Shown: one piece after another, positions 55,226 through 62,956 of the stretch
How the letters are laid out: every line of letters starts with the position of its first letter
Numbering within the stretch: position 1 is the first letter of the stretch
Origin: Rothia mucilaginosa
Lineage (GTDB): Bacteria > Actinomycetota > Actinomycetes > Actinomycetales > Micrococcaceae
Reading direction: 5' to 3'
NCBI RefSeq assembly: GCF_901875305.1
Contig: NZ_CABFLY010000001.1
Location: 434,001 to 498,000 of the forward strand
Length of the DNA: 64,000 nucleotides
Program-made: the position numbers and the translations under genes
The notes under the pieces: generated by a model
What the model saw: only the letters and a program-made list of their open reading frames with translations
What the model was told of the DNA's origin: nothing
The model's database searches: none

Positions 55226-55438
55226 TTAGTCGTCAGCACCAACCATCACGTTAGACGCCTTAATCACTGCGTACGCGGTCTCGCCAACCTTCAGACCCAG
55301 TTCCTTAATGGACTCGTTGGTGATCGAAGCGGAGATAACAACCTCCGGAGCGATCTCAATCTTAACGATGCCGTTAGTCGCACCCTCAGTAATTTCAACA
55401 ACCTTGCCAGCGAACTGGTTACGTGCAGAAAGCTTCAT
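55226..55438 (-). CDS. Molybdopterin-binding (Mop/TOBE) protein
   Basis: A 70-residue single Mop domain: MKLSARNQFAGKVVEITEGA, GIVKIEIAPEVVISASIT and GETAYAVIKASNVMVG. Such molbindins store or sense molybdate. The frame extends 36 codons upstream, but the ATG at 55438 has GAAAGG nine bases before it and begins the domain. No other molybdenum genes are in the window. Confidence 0.93.
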   Translation of the reverse strand: MKLSARNQFAGKVVEITEGATNGIVKIEIAPEVVISASITNESIKELGLKVGETAYAVIKASNVMVGADD

Positions 55439-55783
55439 GAAGTCGTGCCTTTCACTACTCAAAACGTACAAATACTCTAAGCACTCTACACACCGCCGCC
55501 ACTCAGAAGCACCTTCCAACCGAAATATTACGCATAAACCATGCAAATTTTATTTTCGGCTTCACCCACACCCTAAACCCACCCCAAAAGACCGGCAAAA
55601 ACCAGCCCCACACATGCGGATCACACCCGCCAAATGGTATAGTCAGCACGAACGCGAGAACCCTCGCACCCTCCACCCTCGCACCCCCTGCCTGGCTGAC
55701 GCGCGCCCACACGCCGCAGCCACCCACCGTAGGGGAGCGGCGCATCCGCACAGACAGAATCAGCACAGATCGAAGAAGGAACC
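55439..55783. other. Divergent spacer between the Mop and PhnA-like genes
   Basis: This 345-base spacer carries promoters for both sides. On the plus strand TATAGT at 55638-55643 lies about 140 bases before the PhnA-like gene, with a poor -35. The stretch 55664-55690 repeats CCCTCGCACCC. Frames on the minus strand here lack binding sites and look like chance. Confidence 0.4.
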
Positions 55784-56152
55784 ATGAGCGAAAACCTCAA
55801 CGAAATTGAAGCACCCGCCTGCCCCGAATGCAACGAAAACTACACCTACGAAATGGGTGAACTCTGGGCATGCCCCATGTGCGGCCACGAATGGGAACGC
55901 ACCGCAGCAGACGAAACCGAAGAAGAAGCAGGCACCAAGGTTCTCGACTCCGTCGGTAACGAGCTCGTCGACGGCGACTCCGTCACCATCGTCAAGGGCC
56001 TGAAAGTCAAGGGCGGCGCAGACATCAAGGCAGGCACCAAGGTGCGCGGCATCCGCCTGCTCGAATCCCCCGTCAACGGCCACGATATTGAGGCGAAGGT
56101 CCCCGGCGCAGGCCAGATGTACCTGAAGTCCTCCGTCGTCAAGAAGGCATAA
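55784..56152 (+). CDS. PhnA/YjdM-family zinc ribbon protein
   Basis: A 122-residue protein with an N-terminal zinc ribbon (Cys13/Cys16 in ACPECNENY and Cys30/Cys33 in ACPMCGHEW) and a C-terminal beta-rich domain (SVGNELVDGDSVTIVKGLKVKG to GQMYLKSSVVKK). It belongs to the family once linked with phosphonate use (PhnA) but without a proven role. GAAGGAACC precedes the ATG. Monocistronic, followed by a strong terminator. Confidence 0.93.
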   Translation: MSENLNEIEAPACPECNENYTYEMGELWACPMCGHEWERTAADETEEEAGTKVLDSVGNELVDGDSVTIVKGLKVKGGADIKAGTKVRGIRLLESPVNGHDIEAKVPGAGQMYLKSSVVKKA

Positions 56153-56202
56153 GCGAAGGCGATAGAAGCTAAAAACATAAAACGCCTCCTGTGAGGTGCA
56201 GA

Positions 56203-56251
56203 AAAGGCGGCACCTCCCGCACTAGCTCACGCTAGGGGAGGTGCCGCCTTT
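56203..56251. terminator. Bidirectional terminator
   Basis: AAAGGCGGCACCTCCC at 56203-56218 is exactly complementary to 56236-56251, with CTAGC/GCTAG inside the loop. It lies between convergent genes. Confidence 0.85.
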
Positions 56252-56291
56252 GTATATGAGGGACTCCGCGAGCCCTCAATATGTCGAATCG

Positions 56292-56549
56292 TTACTTCCT
56301 GCCGGTCATGCCCAGGTACAGGGAAATGGTCAGCATCGCCGCGAAGACCGAAAGAATCCAGCGCATCCAGTCGATGCCTGCGGTCGCGGCAACGCCCAGC
56401 TGAACTGCCGCCCAGTTACCGACAGCCGCACCGATAGCGCCGCAGACAATGGTCCAAAGAATCGAAATGTTCTGGCGGCCTCGCATGAAGAATCGTGCAA
56501 TCACGCCGATAATCGCGCCGGTAATAATGGTGCCGATAAGAGCGTCCAT
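56292..56549 (-). CDS. GlsB/YeaQ/YmgE-family stress-response membrane protein
   Basis: An 85-residue protein of three membrane helices with the family's Gly-rich pattern (MDALIGTIITGAIIGVIARF, VCGAIGAAVGNWAA, WILSVFAAMLTI). Members are small transglycosylase-associated or general-stress proteins. The start is the ATG at 56549, with GGAG at proper spacing; a TTG four codons upstream is less likely. Confidence 0.85.
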   Translation of the reverse strand: MDALIGTIITGAIIGVIARFFMRGRQNISILWTIVCGAIGAAVGNWAAVQLGVAATAGIDWMRWILSVFAAMLTISLYLGMTGRK

Positions 56550-56654
56550 TGTTGTCTCCAAAGGTTGTACACCTGCCGCGGTGACAGGTGATGTGTTAGT
56601 TCCAGTGTAGGCAATGGTCGTTACGGAAAGCTTAATAGTAGGTATGTTAAAGTA

Positions 56655-56698
56655 AACGGCACCTCAATGTTTTACGTGTAAAACACTGAGGTGCCGTT
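56655..56698 (-). terminator. Terminator of the DoxX-like gene
   Basis: AACGGCACCTCA pairs with TGAGGTGCCGTT, with a second stem GTTTTAC/GTAAAAC inside it. Confidence 0.7.
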
Positions 56699-56715
56699 CC
56701 CAACGAAGGAAGCGA

Positions 56716-57108
56716 CTACTTCGACTTACGCCAAATCTTCAGAGCGCTACAAATCATCGGCAGTTGCAGGGGCAGACGGCCGTACGCAATAGCCTTACGC
56801 TGAGTGGACTGCTTACGCGCATCCACAGCCATCTGAATGTTTGCGGGGAACACTGCAACAAACAGCAGAGCAGCCACCAAGCCACCGAGGCGGCGGGTCT
56901 TCTCGTTGGCCAGCAGAGCGGCGGTACCCAGCTCAGCTACACCAGAACCGTGGGTGTATGCGTGAGGCGGGCCGGGCAGGTACTTCGGAATGATCGAGTC
57001 GAAGGGCTGAGGGGCTGCAAAGTGTAGCGCACCCATGAATGCGAGGGCGCGAGCCATACGAGTTGCCGAGCGCTCAACATTATATTCTTTCTTCTTAAAA
57101 ATACTCAT
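56716..57108 (-). CDS. DoxX-family membrane protein
   Basis: A 130-residue protein with four predicted helices. The ATRMARALAFMGALHF start, the conserved-type GVAELGTAALLANEKTRRLGGLVAALLFVAVFPANIQMAVD segment around residues 55-95 and a short C-terminal tail fit DoxX-like proteins, which are linked to oxidative stress membranes in mycobacteria. Monocistronic. Confidence 0.75.
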   Translation of the reverse strand: MSIFKKKEYNVERSATRMARALAFMGALHFAAPQPFDSIIPKYLPGPPHAYTHGSGVAELGTAALLANEKTRRLGGLVAALLFVAVFPANIQMAVDARKQSTQRKAIAYGRLPLQLPMICSALKIWRKSK

Positions 57109-57347
57109 GCCCCCATTATGCGCCCGTCACGGGCATATTCTTGCCTGCAAAGCTACTTTAGCGATGCGCGTTTGGCAGTCTAAAATGCGGACAATATCAA
57201 CAAAACAGGCATGTAATGTTCAAAAGACAGTACAATCGGAACTAACAACACCGCGCGCGGACAATACTCTGCTCGCCTTTCCCCTCGGGAAAACAGGCGA
57301 AATGAGTAGAGCACCGGGTGTTTTCAGAACAATCAGAGGAGTACACC

Positions 57348-57419
57348 ATGAAGAAGATTCTGTTCATCGCTATCCTGGCAGGCGCTGCATACTTCGGCTA
57401 CAAGAAGTTCGCTGCCTAA
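57348..57419 (+). CDS. 23-residue membrane microprotein (DLW-39-like N-terminus)
   Basis: The ORF MKKILFIAILAGAAYFGYKK plus three residues is a single hydrophobic helix with a basic start and end. AGAGGAG lies six bases before the ATG, and a perfect terminator follows. The beginning resembles the DLW-39 family of actinobacterial small proteins as I recall them, but the C-terminal half with the family's Asp-Leu-Trp is missing. Too short for standard ORF thresholds. Confidence 0.55.
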   Translation: MKKILFIAILAGAAYFGYKKFAA

Positions 57420-57459
57420 ACAGTTAGCCCTCGGGCACTCTACATATCCTTAAGCAACG

Positions 57460-57508
57460 AAAACCCGCCGTCTCACATATGTCACCATATGCGAGACGGC
57501 GGGTTTTT
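57460..57508. terminator. Bidirectional terminator
   Basis: A 22-base stem with one mismatch, from AAAACCCGCCGTCTC (57460) to GAGACGGCGGGTTTT (ending 57507), with T-runs on both sides. It lies between the microprotein and the convergent lipoprotein gene. Confidence 0.88.
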
Positions 57509-57576
57509 CGTATACCCAGCTTGTGCGCCTCAAGCGCGTAAACCTATGGACGCGCGCAACCTATGAGGTGAACAGG

Positions 57577-58338
57577 CTACTCGCTCGGCGGAACCTCACC
57601 AGTCATCACAACCTTGTTTTGCGAAGAGCTCCAGCTGAACTCTGCCGTCGTGCGGCCGCTCGCGTTGGCCGGGTTCTCGTCATCCTTCATGTAGCGGTAG
57701 GTCACGCTAATCGAGCTGTCAGAAACACGGGTAATGGAAGGCGAGAACGAGTACGGCTCATAGGTTGCCGTACCAATAAACTTGCCGTAGTGGAAGAGCA
57801 GAATATGGTGGGCCATCGAAGAGATGCAACAATCAGACGGGGATGAGCCCGGAATCGCATCAATCCACGACAGCTCGGCGCAGGGATCGAAGCCTTCATA
57901 CGTGCGGGAAACGTTCGTCCACTGGTCCCACTTGCTCTTGTTCTTCATCTCGCTCAGAGCCTTCGAGACCGTGGAAGAAGCCGACACGGTGGAGCAGCTG
58001 GAGCTCTTCTTATCGCCCGCGGAATCAGACTTCGCGGGAACGGTCGTAACGCTCGGCTCGGGGTTCACCGTAATCGTCACCACCGACGGAGCCGGAGCGG
58101 GCGAAGAAGCAGAAGCAGAAGCGCTCGGCGAGGGTGAAGCCGAAGCCGTGGGGAAAAGAGCCGAGGAGGAGCTCGGCGAAGCCGAAGCGGATGCGCTGCC
58201 AGAAGAAGACACCACAGTGCCCGAAACAGCAGAGTCAGTACTTGCCGAGCAGGACGTCACCACAAGAGCTAGAGCGGCACCCAACGCGGGTAGAGTCAAA
58301 GCGGTACGGCCGGTGAAGCGGCGGCGAGTAGAAGACAT
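57577..58338 (-). CDS. LppP/LprE-family lipoprotein
   Basis: A 253-residue secreted lipoprotein: Arg-rich N-terminus, hydrophobic helix, and lipobox LVVTSC with the lipidated Cys30. A Ser/Ala/Pro low-complexity linker (about 35-110) leads to the globular domain, where GFDPCAELSWIDAIPG, ILLFHYGKFIGTATYEPY and SISVTYRYMKDDE match the LppP/LprE domain of actinobacterial lipoproteins. Function unknown. The ATG at 58338 has AGGAG five bases upstream; the frame runs 15 codons further. Confidence 0.85.
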   Translation of the reverse strand: MSSTRRRFTGRTALTLPALGAALALVVTSCSASTDSAVSGTVVSSSGSASASASPSSSSALFPTASASPSPSASASASSPAPAPSVVTITVNPEPSVTTVPAKSDSAGDKKSSSCSTVSASSTVSKALSEMKNKSKWDQWTNVSRTYEGFDPCAELSWIDAIPGSSPSDCCISSMAHHILLFHYGKFIGTATYEPYSFSPSITRVSDSSISVTYRYMKDDENPANASGRTTAEFSWSSSQNKVVMTGEVPPSE

Positions 58339-58614
58339 GGGTACTCCTGAAGATACGCGGCAACGCGCATCGGTGCTGGTCATGAAGCGAATAGTGAACT
58401 TGTCCAGTATAGGGAAAAAGAGGCAAACACGTGGTGCGCGCGGTCAGTGCCGTCCGTTACCGTGGAGCTACCGACCGGGCTCCCCGCTAGACAGCTGCTA
58501 CAGCAGAGCCAGAGGAAGCGAAGCATCGTAGCGGGAAATCAGCTATGCGGAAACTCCACCCGCTAGATCCTGTATCCCCTTGCACACCCGCCGCATCCAA
58601 GGGACAATGAAGGC

Positions 58615-59115
58615 ATGGCTGAAGTAACTCTACAGAATGAACTCGTAATCCACACCAACGGTGACCTGCCCGCAGTCGGCGCAAAGCTACCCGAATTCTC
58701 GGTTCTCGCGGCTGATCTCTCCGAGATTTCCTCCGCAGATTTCGCAGGTAAGAACCTGGTGCTGAACATCTTCCCCTCCGTCGACACCGGTGTTTGCGCA
58801 ACCAGCGTCCGCACCTTCAACAAGCAGGCTGCAGGCCTGGAGAACACCGTCGTGCTGTGCGTCTCCAACGACCTGCCCTTCGCAATCGGCCGTTTCTGCG
58901 CAGCCGAGGGTATTGAAAACGTTCAGACCTCCTCCGCTTTCCGCTCCTCCTTCGGTGAGGACTTCGGCGTGAAGCTCGTGGACGGCCCCCTGGCTGGTCT
59001 GCTGGCACGCTCCGTGGTTGTTGTGAACCCCGCCGGTGAGGTTGTCTACACCGAGCTGGTTCCCGAAACTACCAACGAGCCTAACTACGAGGCAGCACTC
59101 GCCGCCATCAAGTAG
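58615..59115 (+). CDS. tpx: Thiol peroxidase
   Basis: An atypical 2-Cys peroxiredoxin (166 residues) that reduces peroxides with thioredoxin. Peroxidatic Cys61 lies in [17 protein letters not shown], and resolving Cys95 in [13 protein letters not shown]. Length and motifs are typical. GAAGG precedes the ATG. It is monocistronic. Confidence 0.96.
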   Translation: MAEVTLQNELVIHTNGDLPAVGAKLPEFSVLAADLSEISSADFAGKNLVLNIFPSVDTGVCATSVRTFNKQAAGLENTVVLCVSNDLPFAIGRFCAAEGIENVQTSSAFRSSFGEDFGVKLVDGPLAGLLARSVVVVNPAGEVVYTELVPETTNEPNYEAALAAIK

Positions 59116-59370
59116 CCTCCATTTCGTTCGCCTCGCGAATGAGCAATTGAATCCCAACGCCCCGGCGCGCATACCCCTGGTTTGCGCCCGGGGTGCTTTA
59201 AAATGGTGATGACCGCCGCGCGGTTATTTCTCTCGCGCGGTGCACGACACAACAGATACGAACGCTACACCGTACGAATACGGTCTCACCTCACACATGC
59301 GGCTGGCGACAGCGTAACGCCCCACCTACCCGAAGTTACCGGGTGGGTGGGGCGTTTTCTATGGCCGAGC
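59116..59370. other. Hairpin-rich spacer after tpx
   Basis: A stretch of 255 bases with no ORF. It contains, on the plus strand, a GC-rich stem near 59160-59192 (CCCCGGCGCG region), TAAAAT at 59199-59204, an imperfect stem ACCGCCGCGCGG/CGCGCGGT at about 59212-59241, ACCGTA/TACGGT at about 59269-59284, and a strong terminator at 59316-59356. It could encode a small RNA, but the -35 is poor. Confidence 0.35.
59316..59360. terminator. Terminator between tpx and azlC
   Basis: AACGCCCCACC and GGTGGGGCGTT form the outer stem around CTACCCG/CGGGTGG, followed by TTCT on the plus strand. Confidence 0.75.
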
Positions 59371-60294
59371 TTAGGATGAAGGAGACTCTGACGCCTCTTC
59401 ATCAGCTACGAGCATATGATCCGGGAGGGTGCCCCGGCGCTTCGCCACCACAAAACGAGAGACAAGTAGTAGCAGGTACACCACCATAGAAATCAGTAGC
59501 ATCGACTGAGGCGCCAACACCAAACCAACGGCCGCAGACACACCTGCAATAGCCGCGGTGGTATGGTCTTTTGAGCTCTGATAAGCATCGATGGCGAGCA
59601 CCGCAAAGAGCGCCGTCATCACAAAATCGACGCCCTTGAGCTCGCTCAAGAAGCTTGCACCCAGCACATAGCCGAGCGTTGCACTCGTCAACACGCTTAG
59701 ATGCAGGCCCACATGAATCCATAAAATACGGGAGGCGCGCAACTGGTGACGATCCGGGCCTGTATTGAGCGCATACGCCTCATCGATGAGCGTGTACACG
59801 GTGTAGAACTTCGCCAAACCGCCACGCACCCGCTCAATCGGATACGAGAGACCATACATGAGGTGGCGTGAATTAATGAGCAGAGTCATCACGGCGATAG
59901 AGAACAGTGAAGCATGATTCGACACCATATCGATCAGCACGAACTCTACTGAGCCAGCAAAAACAACGGCAGGTAGCAGAGGCGCTACCCAGAACGGCAG
60001 ATGGTAACTGTGGACAAGCACTCCCAAACCAATACCGACAAAGAACAAACCCAGCATAATGACGCCGGCTACGCGCATCGCCTCAGCGAAGCCACTCCCA
60101 CGCTGCTGTTGCGAGTCCGAAGAGTCCCTGGGCGCCTCAACCACGGGAATCATGCCGGTCAGCGGAAGCGCAGAAGCAATCACCTGATCCACCTGTTGTT
60201 GAGTTGCCTGCTGAGGTGTTGCCTGGCTCGCCTGCTGCGGTGCGGGCTGAGAAGAAACGTCGGGGGAAGAAGCAGAATTCTTAGAGATGCTCAT
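59371..60294 (-). CDS. azlC: AzlC-family branched-chain amino acid exporter subunit
   Basis: A 307-residue membrane protein. After a disordered Gln/Ala-rich N-terminus (about 65 residues) come the AzlC hallmarks: PAVVFAGSVEFVLIDMV, LLINSRHLMYGLSYP, IDEAYALNTG and GYVLGASFLSELKGVDFVMTALF. AzlC with AzlD exports branched-chain amino acids or analogues. AGGGG lies before the ATG, nine bases after the azlD stop, so the order is azlD then azlC. It shares the KRRGTLP tail with the second copy at 61142. Confidence 0.92.
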   Translation of the reverse strand: MSISKNSASSPDVSSQPAPQQASQATPQQATQQQVDQVIASALPLTGMIPVVEAPRDSSDSQQQRGSGFAEAMRVAGVIMLGLFFVGIGLGVLVHSYHLPFWVAPLLPAVVFAGSVEFVLIDMVSNHASLFSIAVMTLLINSRHLMYGLSYPIERVRGGLAKFYTVYTLIDEAYALNTGPDRHQLRASRILWIHVGLHLSVLTSATLGYVLGASFLSELKGVDFVMTALFAVLAIDAYQSSKDHTTAAIAGVSAAVGLVLAPQSMLLISMVVYLLLLVSRFVVAKRRGTLPDHMLVADEEASESPSS

Positions 60295-60303
60295 CGTGTG
60301 CCC

Positions 60304-60639
60304 CTAAAAAACCCAGTTAGCGAGCACAACGCAGGTGACGGTGCCGGCCACCATGCTCAGCACCATGTTCTTACGCCACAGGTGCACGCCCACGGTCACC
60401 ACCAGGCCCGCCAGGTACGGTGCCGCCGTAGCGAACGACGAATAATTGATCTTTGCCACCGCATAGATGGCCAGTAGCGCCACCGCGCCGAGCGGAATCC
60501 AGTGGCTGAGCGCATCCAACAGTTCGGAGCCAGCCAGAGCCTTCTTCAGACCGAAGGGGAGCAGACGCAACAGAAAAGTAATGCCAGCAGCAACGAACAC
60601 CGCAGCAAGAATATATTCGGTGGTTACTTCACTGTTCAT
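60304..60639 (-). CDS. azlD: AzlD-family branched-chain amino acid exporter small subunit
   Basis: A 111-residue protein with four helices and the AzlD pattern: ITFLLRLLPFGLKKAL, LDALSHWIPLGAVALLAIYAV and GVHLWRKNMVLSMVAGTVTCVVL. The start is the ATG at 60639; the frame runs ten codons further. It is the small partner of AzlC and lies nine bases before it. Confidence 0.9.
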   Translation of the reverse strand: MNSEVTTEYILAAVFVAAGITFLLRLLPFGLKKALAGSELLDALSHWIPLGAVALLAIYAVAKINYSSFATAAPYLAGLVVTVGVHLWRKNMVLSMVAGTVTCVVLANWVF

Positions 60640-61141
60640 GAAGATTTTCTCTTTCTGCACTACCCCCAAGGAGTCGCGAGTGGCAGGACGCGAACGGCGG
60701 GAATTGCACGGTTGCCGTTCTGCCAGAGCCGTTCTGCCGGTGCCGCGAAAACATCCGCGAAAGAAAAGGGTAGGGAGAGCCCACTCATAGAGAAGGCGTT
60801 AAGTAGTGCGGTAGGTACGTGAGTTGATGAAAGCCGCGAATAGTGAGGCGGAGGGGCGTTCCTCCTGTGCGAGAGCAGGCATTTTAGTTGTGCGCGTCGC
60901 TAGTTCTCGCATGACCTCGGGTGATGCCGCTCCCGGTGCGGTGTTACTCCGGGGCGGCACAGCGTTCTGCGTCGCTAGTTTCCTTAGCGGTGTCTTTCAT
61001 CTGAGTCATGGGTACCTCAACCTCTGGGGGCCTCCGTGCAGGTTCGCACGTGGAGGCGTCTTTCGAATCCTAGAAATAGAAAGAGGGGAGAGCTGTGCTC
61101 TTCATCTATCCTAACGGGTTTTAAGCACATATGTAACGTTC
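60640..61141. other. Spacer between the two azl units
   Basis: About 500 bases, the leader of azlD on the minus strand. GCGTCGCTAGTT occurs twice (about 60894 and 60968), and an imperfect stem GCCTCCGTGC/GCACGTGGAGGC lies at 61030-61057. The plus-strand frame 60824-61114 has no binding site. Regulation by an Lrp-type protein is plausible, but no operator is proven. Confidence 0.4.
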
Positions 61142-61936
61142 TTACTGCTGTGTGGAAGTGGGCGCATCAGCGGTAGTGGTGGTGTCGCTGCTCTCGGCTG
61201 CTTCTCCATACACAGTACGATGCGGCAGGGTGCCGCGGCGCTTCGCTACCGGGAAGCGCGCCAACAGCAACACCACATACGAACCCAATGCCACCACCAG
61301 GAATGAGGACGGCACAAAAATTAGGGCTACCGTGGCAGAAATTGCCACAAATAGTGCTGCCACACGATCCGGGTTGGTACGGTAGCCGTCCATGGCAAGC
61401 ACCGTGAAGAGCGCTGCCATCACAAAATCAACGCCCTTCAAATCGCTCAAGAAGCTTGCACCGAGCACATACCCGAGGATTACGCTCAGAATCCATGAGA
61501 CGTAAATCAGCGCGTTCACCCCCAGGATGCGTGCACCGGAACGCTCATTGCGGTCAGGGCCGGAGTTGAGAGCAAACGCCTCATCACAGAGAGTGTGAAT
61601 GGCGAAAAGCTTCGCCCAGAAACCCTTAATCCTGTGCAGAGGATAGGAGATGCCGTACACCAGGTGGCGGGCATTCACGAGGAACACCGTCAACGCGATT
61701 GAGGCAATAGAAGCACCACCAGAAATCATGCCCACCATCAAAAACTCCACCGACCCTGCATAGACCAGTGAAGAAATCAGCGGTGCCGTCCAAAAAGGCA
61801 TATGGTGCGCGCTCAAAACAACACCCAAACCCAAACCCAGCACCGCGATACCGAGCATCACCACGGAAGAATCCGCCATAGCCAGACGGATATCATTCTG
61901 CGTGTTCGTACGCTCAGCGCCGGGGGTCTGTGCCAT
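61142..61936 (-). CDS. azlC: Second AzlC-family protein
   Basis: A 264-residue paralogue of the neighbouring AzlC, sharing LVYAGSVEFLMVGM, FLVNARHLVYGISYP, LCDEAFALNSG and LGYVLGASFLSDLKGVDFVMAAL. It has no AzlD partner of its own, so it either shares azlD or works alone. AAGGAA precedes the ATG at 61936. The duplication is old judging by clear sequence divergence. Confidence 0.9.
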   Translation of the reverse strand: MAQTPGAERTNTQNDIRLAMADSSVVMLGIAVLGLGLGVVLSAHHMPFWTAPLISSLVYAGSVEFLMVGMISGGASIASIALTVFLVNARHLVYGISYPLHRIKGFWAKLFAIHTLCDEAFALNSGPDRNERSGARILGVNALIYVSWILSVILGYVLGASFLSDLKGVDFVMAALFTVLAMDGYRTNPDRVAALFVAISATVALIFVPSSFLVVALGSYVVLLLARFPVAKRRGTLPHRTVYGEAAESSDTTTTADAPTSTQQ

Positions 61937-62158
61937 AAAAGAGTTCCTTGTGTGCGTTGTGCTCTTCAAAAAATCTGCTGTGTGCGCGAGAGGCCTCGAA
62001 GCTCCGCCGCGGTTTTCCAGTGTATAGGAGCGCTTGGCTGACCGTCGAGAAAAAGAGTCTGGGAATAAAATATGAGAAATACGCTTATAGTCAGTGACAC
62101 TAAACAGCGCGGCGCTGAATAACCTAGCGACCGTGCAGACAACCCGAAAGGATCCTCA

Positions 62159-62656
62159 ATGGCTGAGCAGAACAACGCCTCCCAGAACACCGAAGAGAAG
62201 AAGAAGGTGTACGAGCGCCAGCAGGAACGCCGCGAACTCGACAACTACCGTCAGACCAAGATCGAGCGCATCGACCGCCTGCGCTACCGTGCCTACGGCG
62301 CCAACGGCGCAACCCTCGAATTCGGTGTGGGTGAGGGGCTGCTAACCCCCGTCGAGCTGCTACTCGCCGCGATTGCCGGCTGCTCCTCCGTGGATGTGGA
62401 CGCGGGCACCTCCCGTCGCTCCACCCCCGAGGTGTTCGAGGTGCTCGCCTCGGCACTGAAGCAGACCGAGGACGGTGCGGTGCGCCTCGACGACGTTGAG
62501 GTGGACTTTGACGTGCGCTTCCCTGAGGATGAGCAGGGTGCCAAGGCGCAGAAGATGGTGGACCGTCTGATTCAGCTCAGCGAGCAGAAGGACTGCACCG
62601 TCTCCCGCACCGTGGAGCACCCCACGAACGTTTCCTTCCATAACCTGGCAGACTAA
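62159..62656 (+). CDS. OsmC-family peroxiredoxin-like protein
   Basis: A 165-residue protein with the two redox cysteines of OsmC/Ohr proteins: Cys75 in LLLAAIAGCSSVDV and Cys146 in KDCTVSRTVEH. It belongs to the OsmC-like group rather than clear Ohr. It has an unusually charged N-terminus (residues 10-40, many Glu/Arg/Lys). AAAGGA precedes the ATG. Function: thiol-based removal of organic peroxides is likely. Confidence 0.92.
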   Translation: MAEQNNASQNTEEKKKVYERQQERRELDNYRQTKIERIDRLRYRAYGANGATLEFGVGEGLLTPVELLLAAIAGCSSVDVDAGTSRRSTPEVFEVLASALKQTEDGAVRLDDVEVDFDVRFPEDEQGAKAQKMVDRLIQLSEQKDCTVSRTVEHPTNVSFHNLAD

Positions 62657-62687
62657 ATAAGCTGGGTGAGCTAAAAGCCTGATGTGC

Positions 62688-62733
62688 AACCCTCCGGCGC
62701 TGTTTGTGATGAAGCAGCGCGGGAGGGTTTTTC
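62688..62733 (+). terminator. OsmC gene terminator
   Basis: AACCCTCC/GGGAGGGTT with inner GCGCTG/CAGCGC, followed by TTTCT. Confidence 0.75.
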
Positions 62734-62803
62734 TGTGTTCTTGTGGTTTTGGGGTGGAAAAGGGCGGGGAAAGCGGGTAGCATTGAGCCTCAGATTAGGA
62801 AAA

Positions 62804-62843
62804 CTTACGATACGTAAGAAATCCTTAAGATTGAAGATTTCTT
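62804..62843 (+). promoter_or_regulatory. Twin palindromes in the lysP leader
   Basis: CTTACG-ATA-CGTAAG (62804-62818) is followed by AAGAAATC and GATTTCTT (62816-62823 and 62836-62843). They lie about 115-150 bases before the permease start. They may be operators or a leader RNA hairpin. The lysine riboswitch core is not seen. Confidence 0.4.
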
Positions 62844-62956
62844 AACTCCGGGCACAACCTTCAGCAGCCGCACCAGCGGCAAAGCTAGGCTGACTAGTCG
62901 GCAGATAAGCCACCTAGCGAACGCACGAAGCAATAGCCTCAGAAAGAAGACTTGAT

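Noticed and set aside
62761..62956. Lysine riboswitch before lysP
   Set aside because: The conserved core of the lysine aptamer is not present and the leader is too short.
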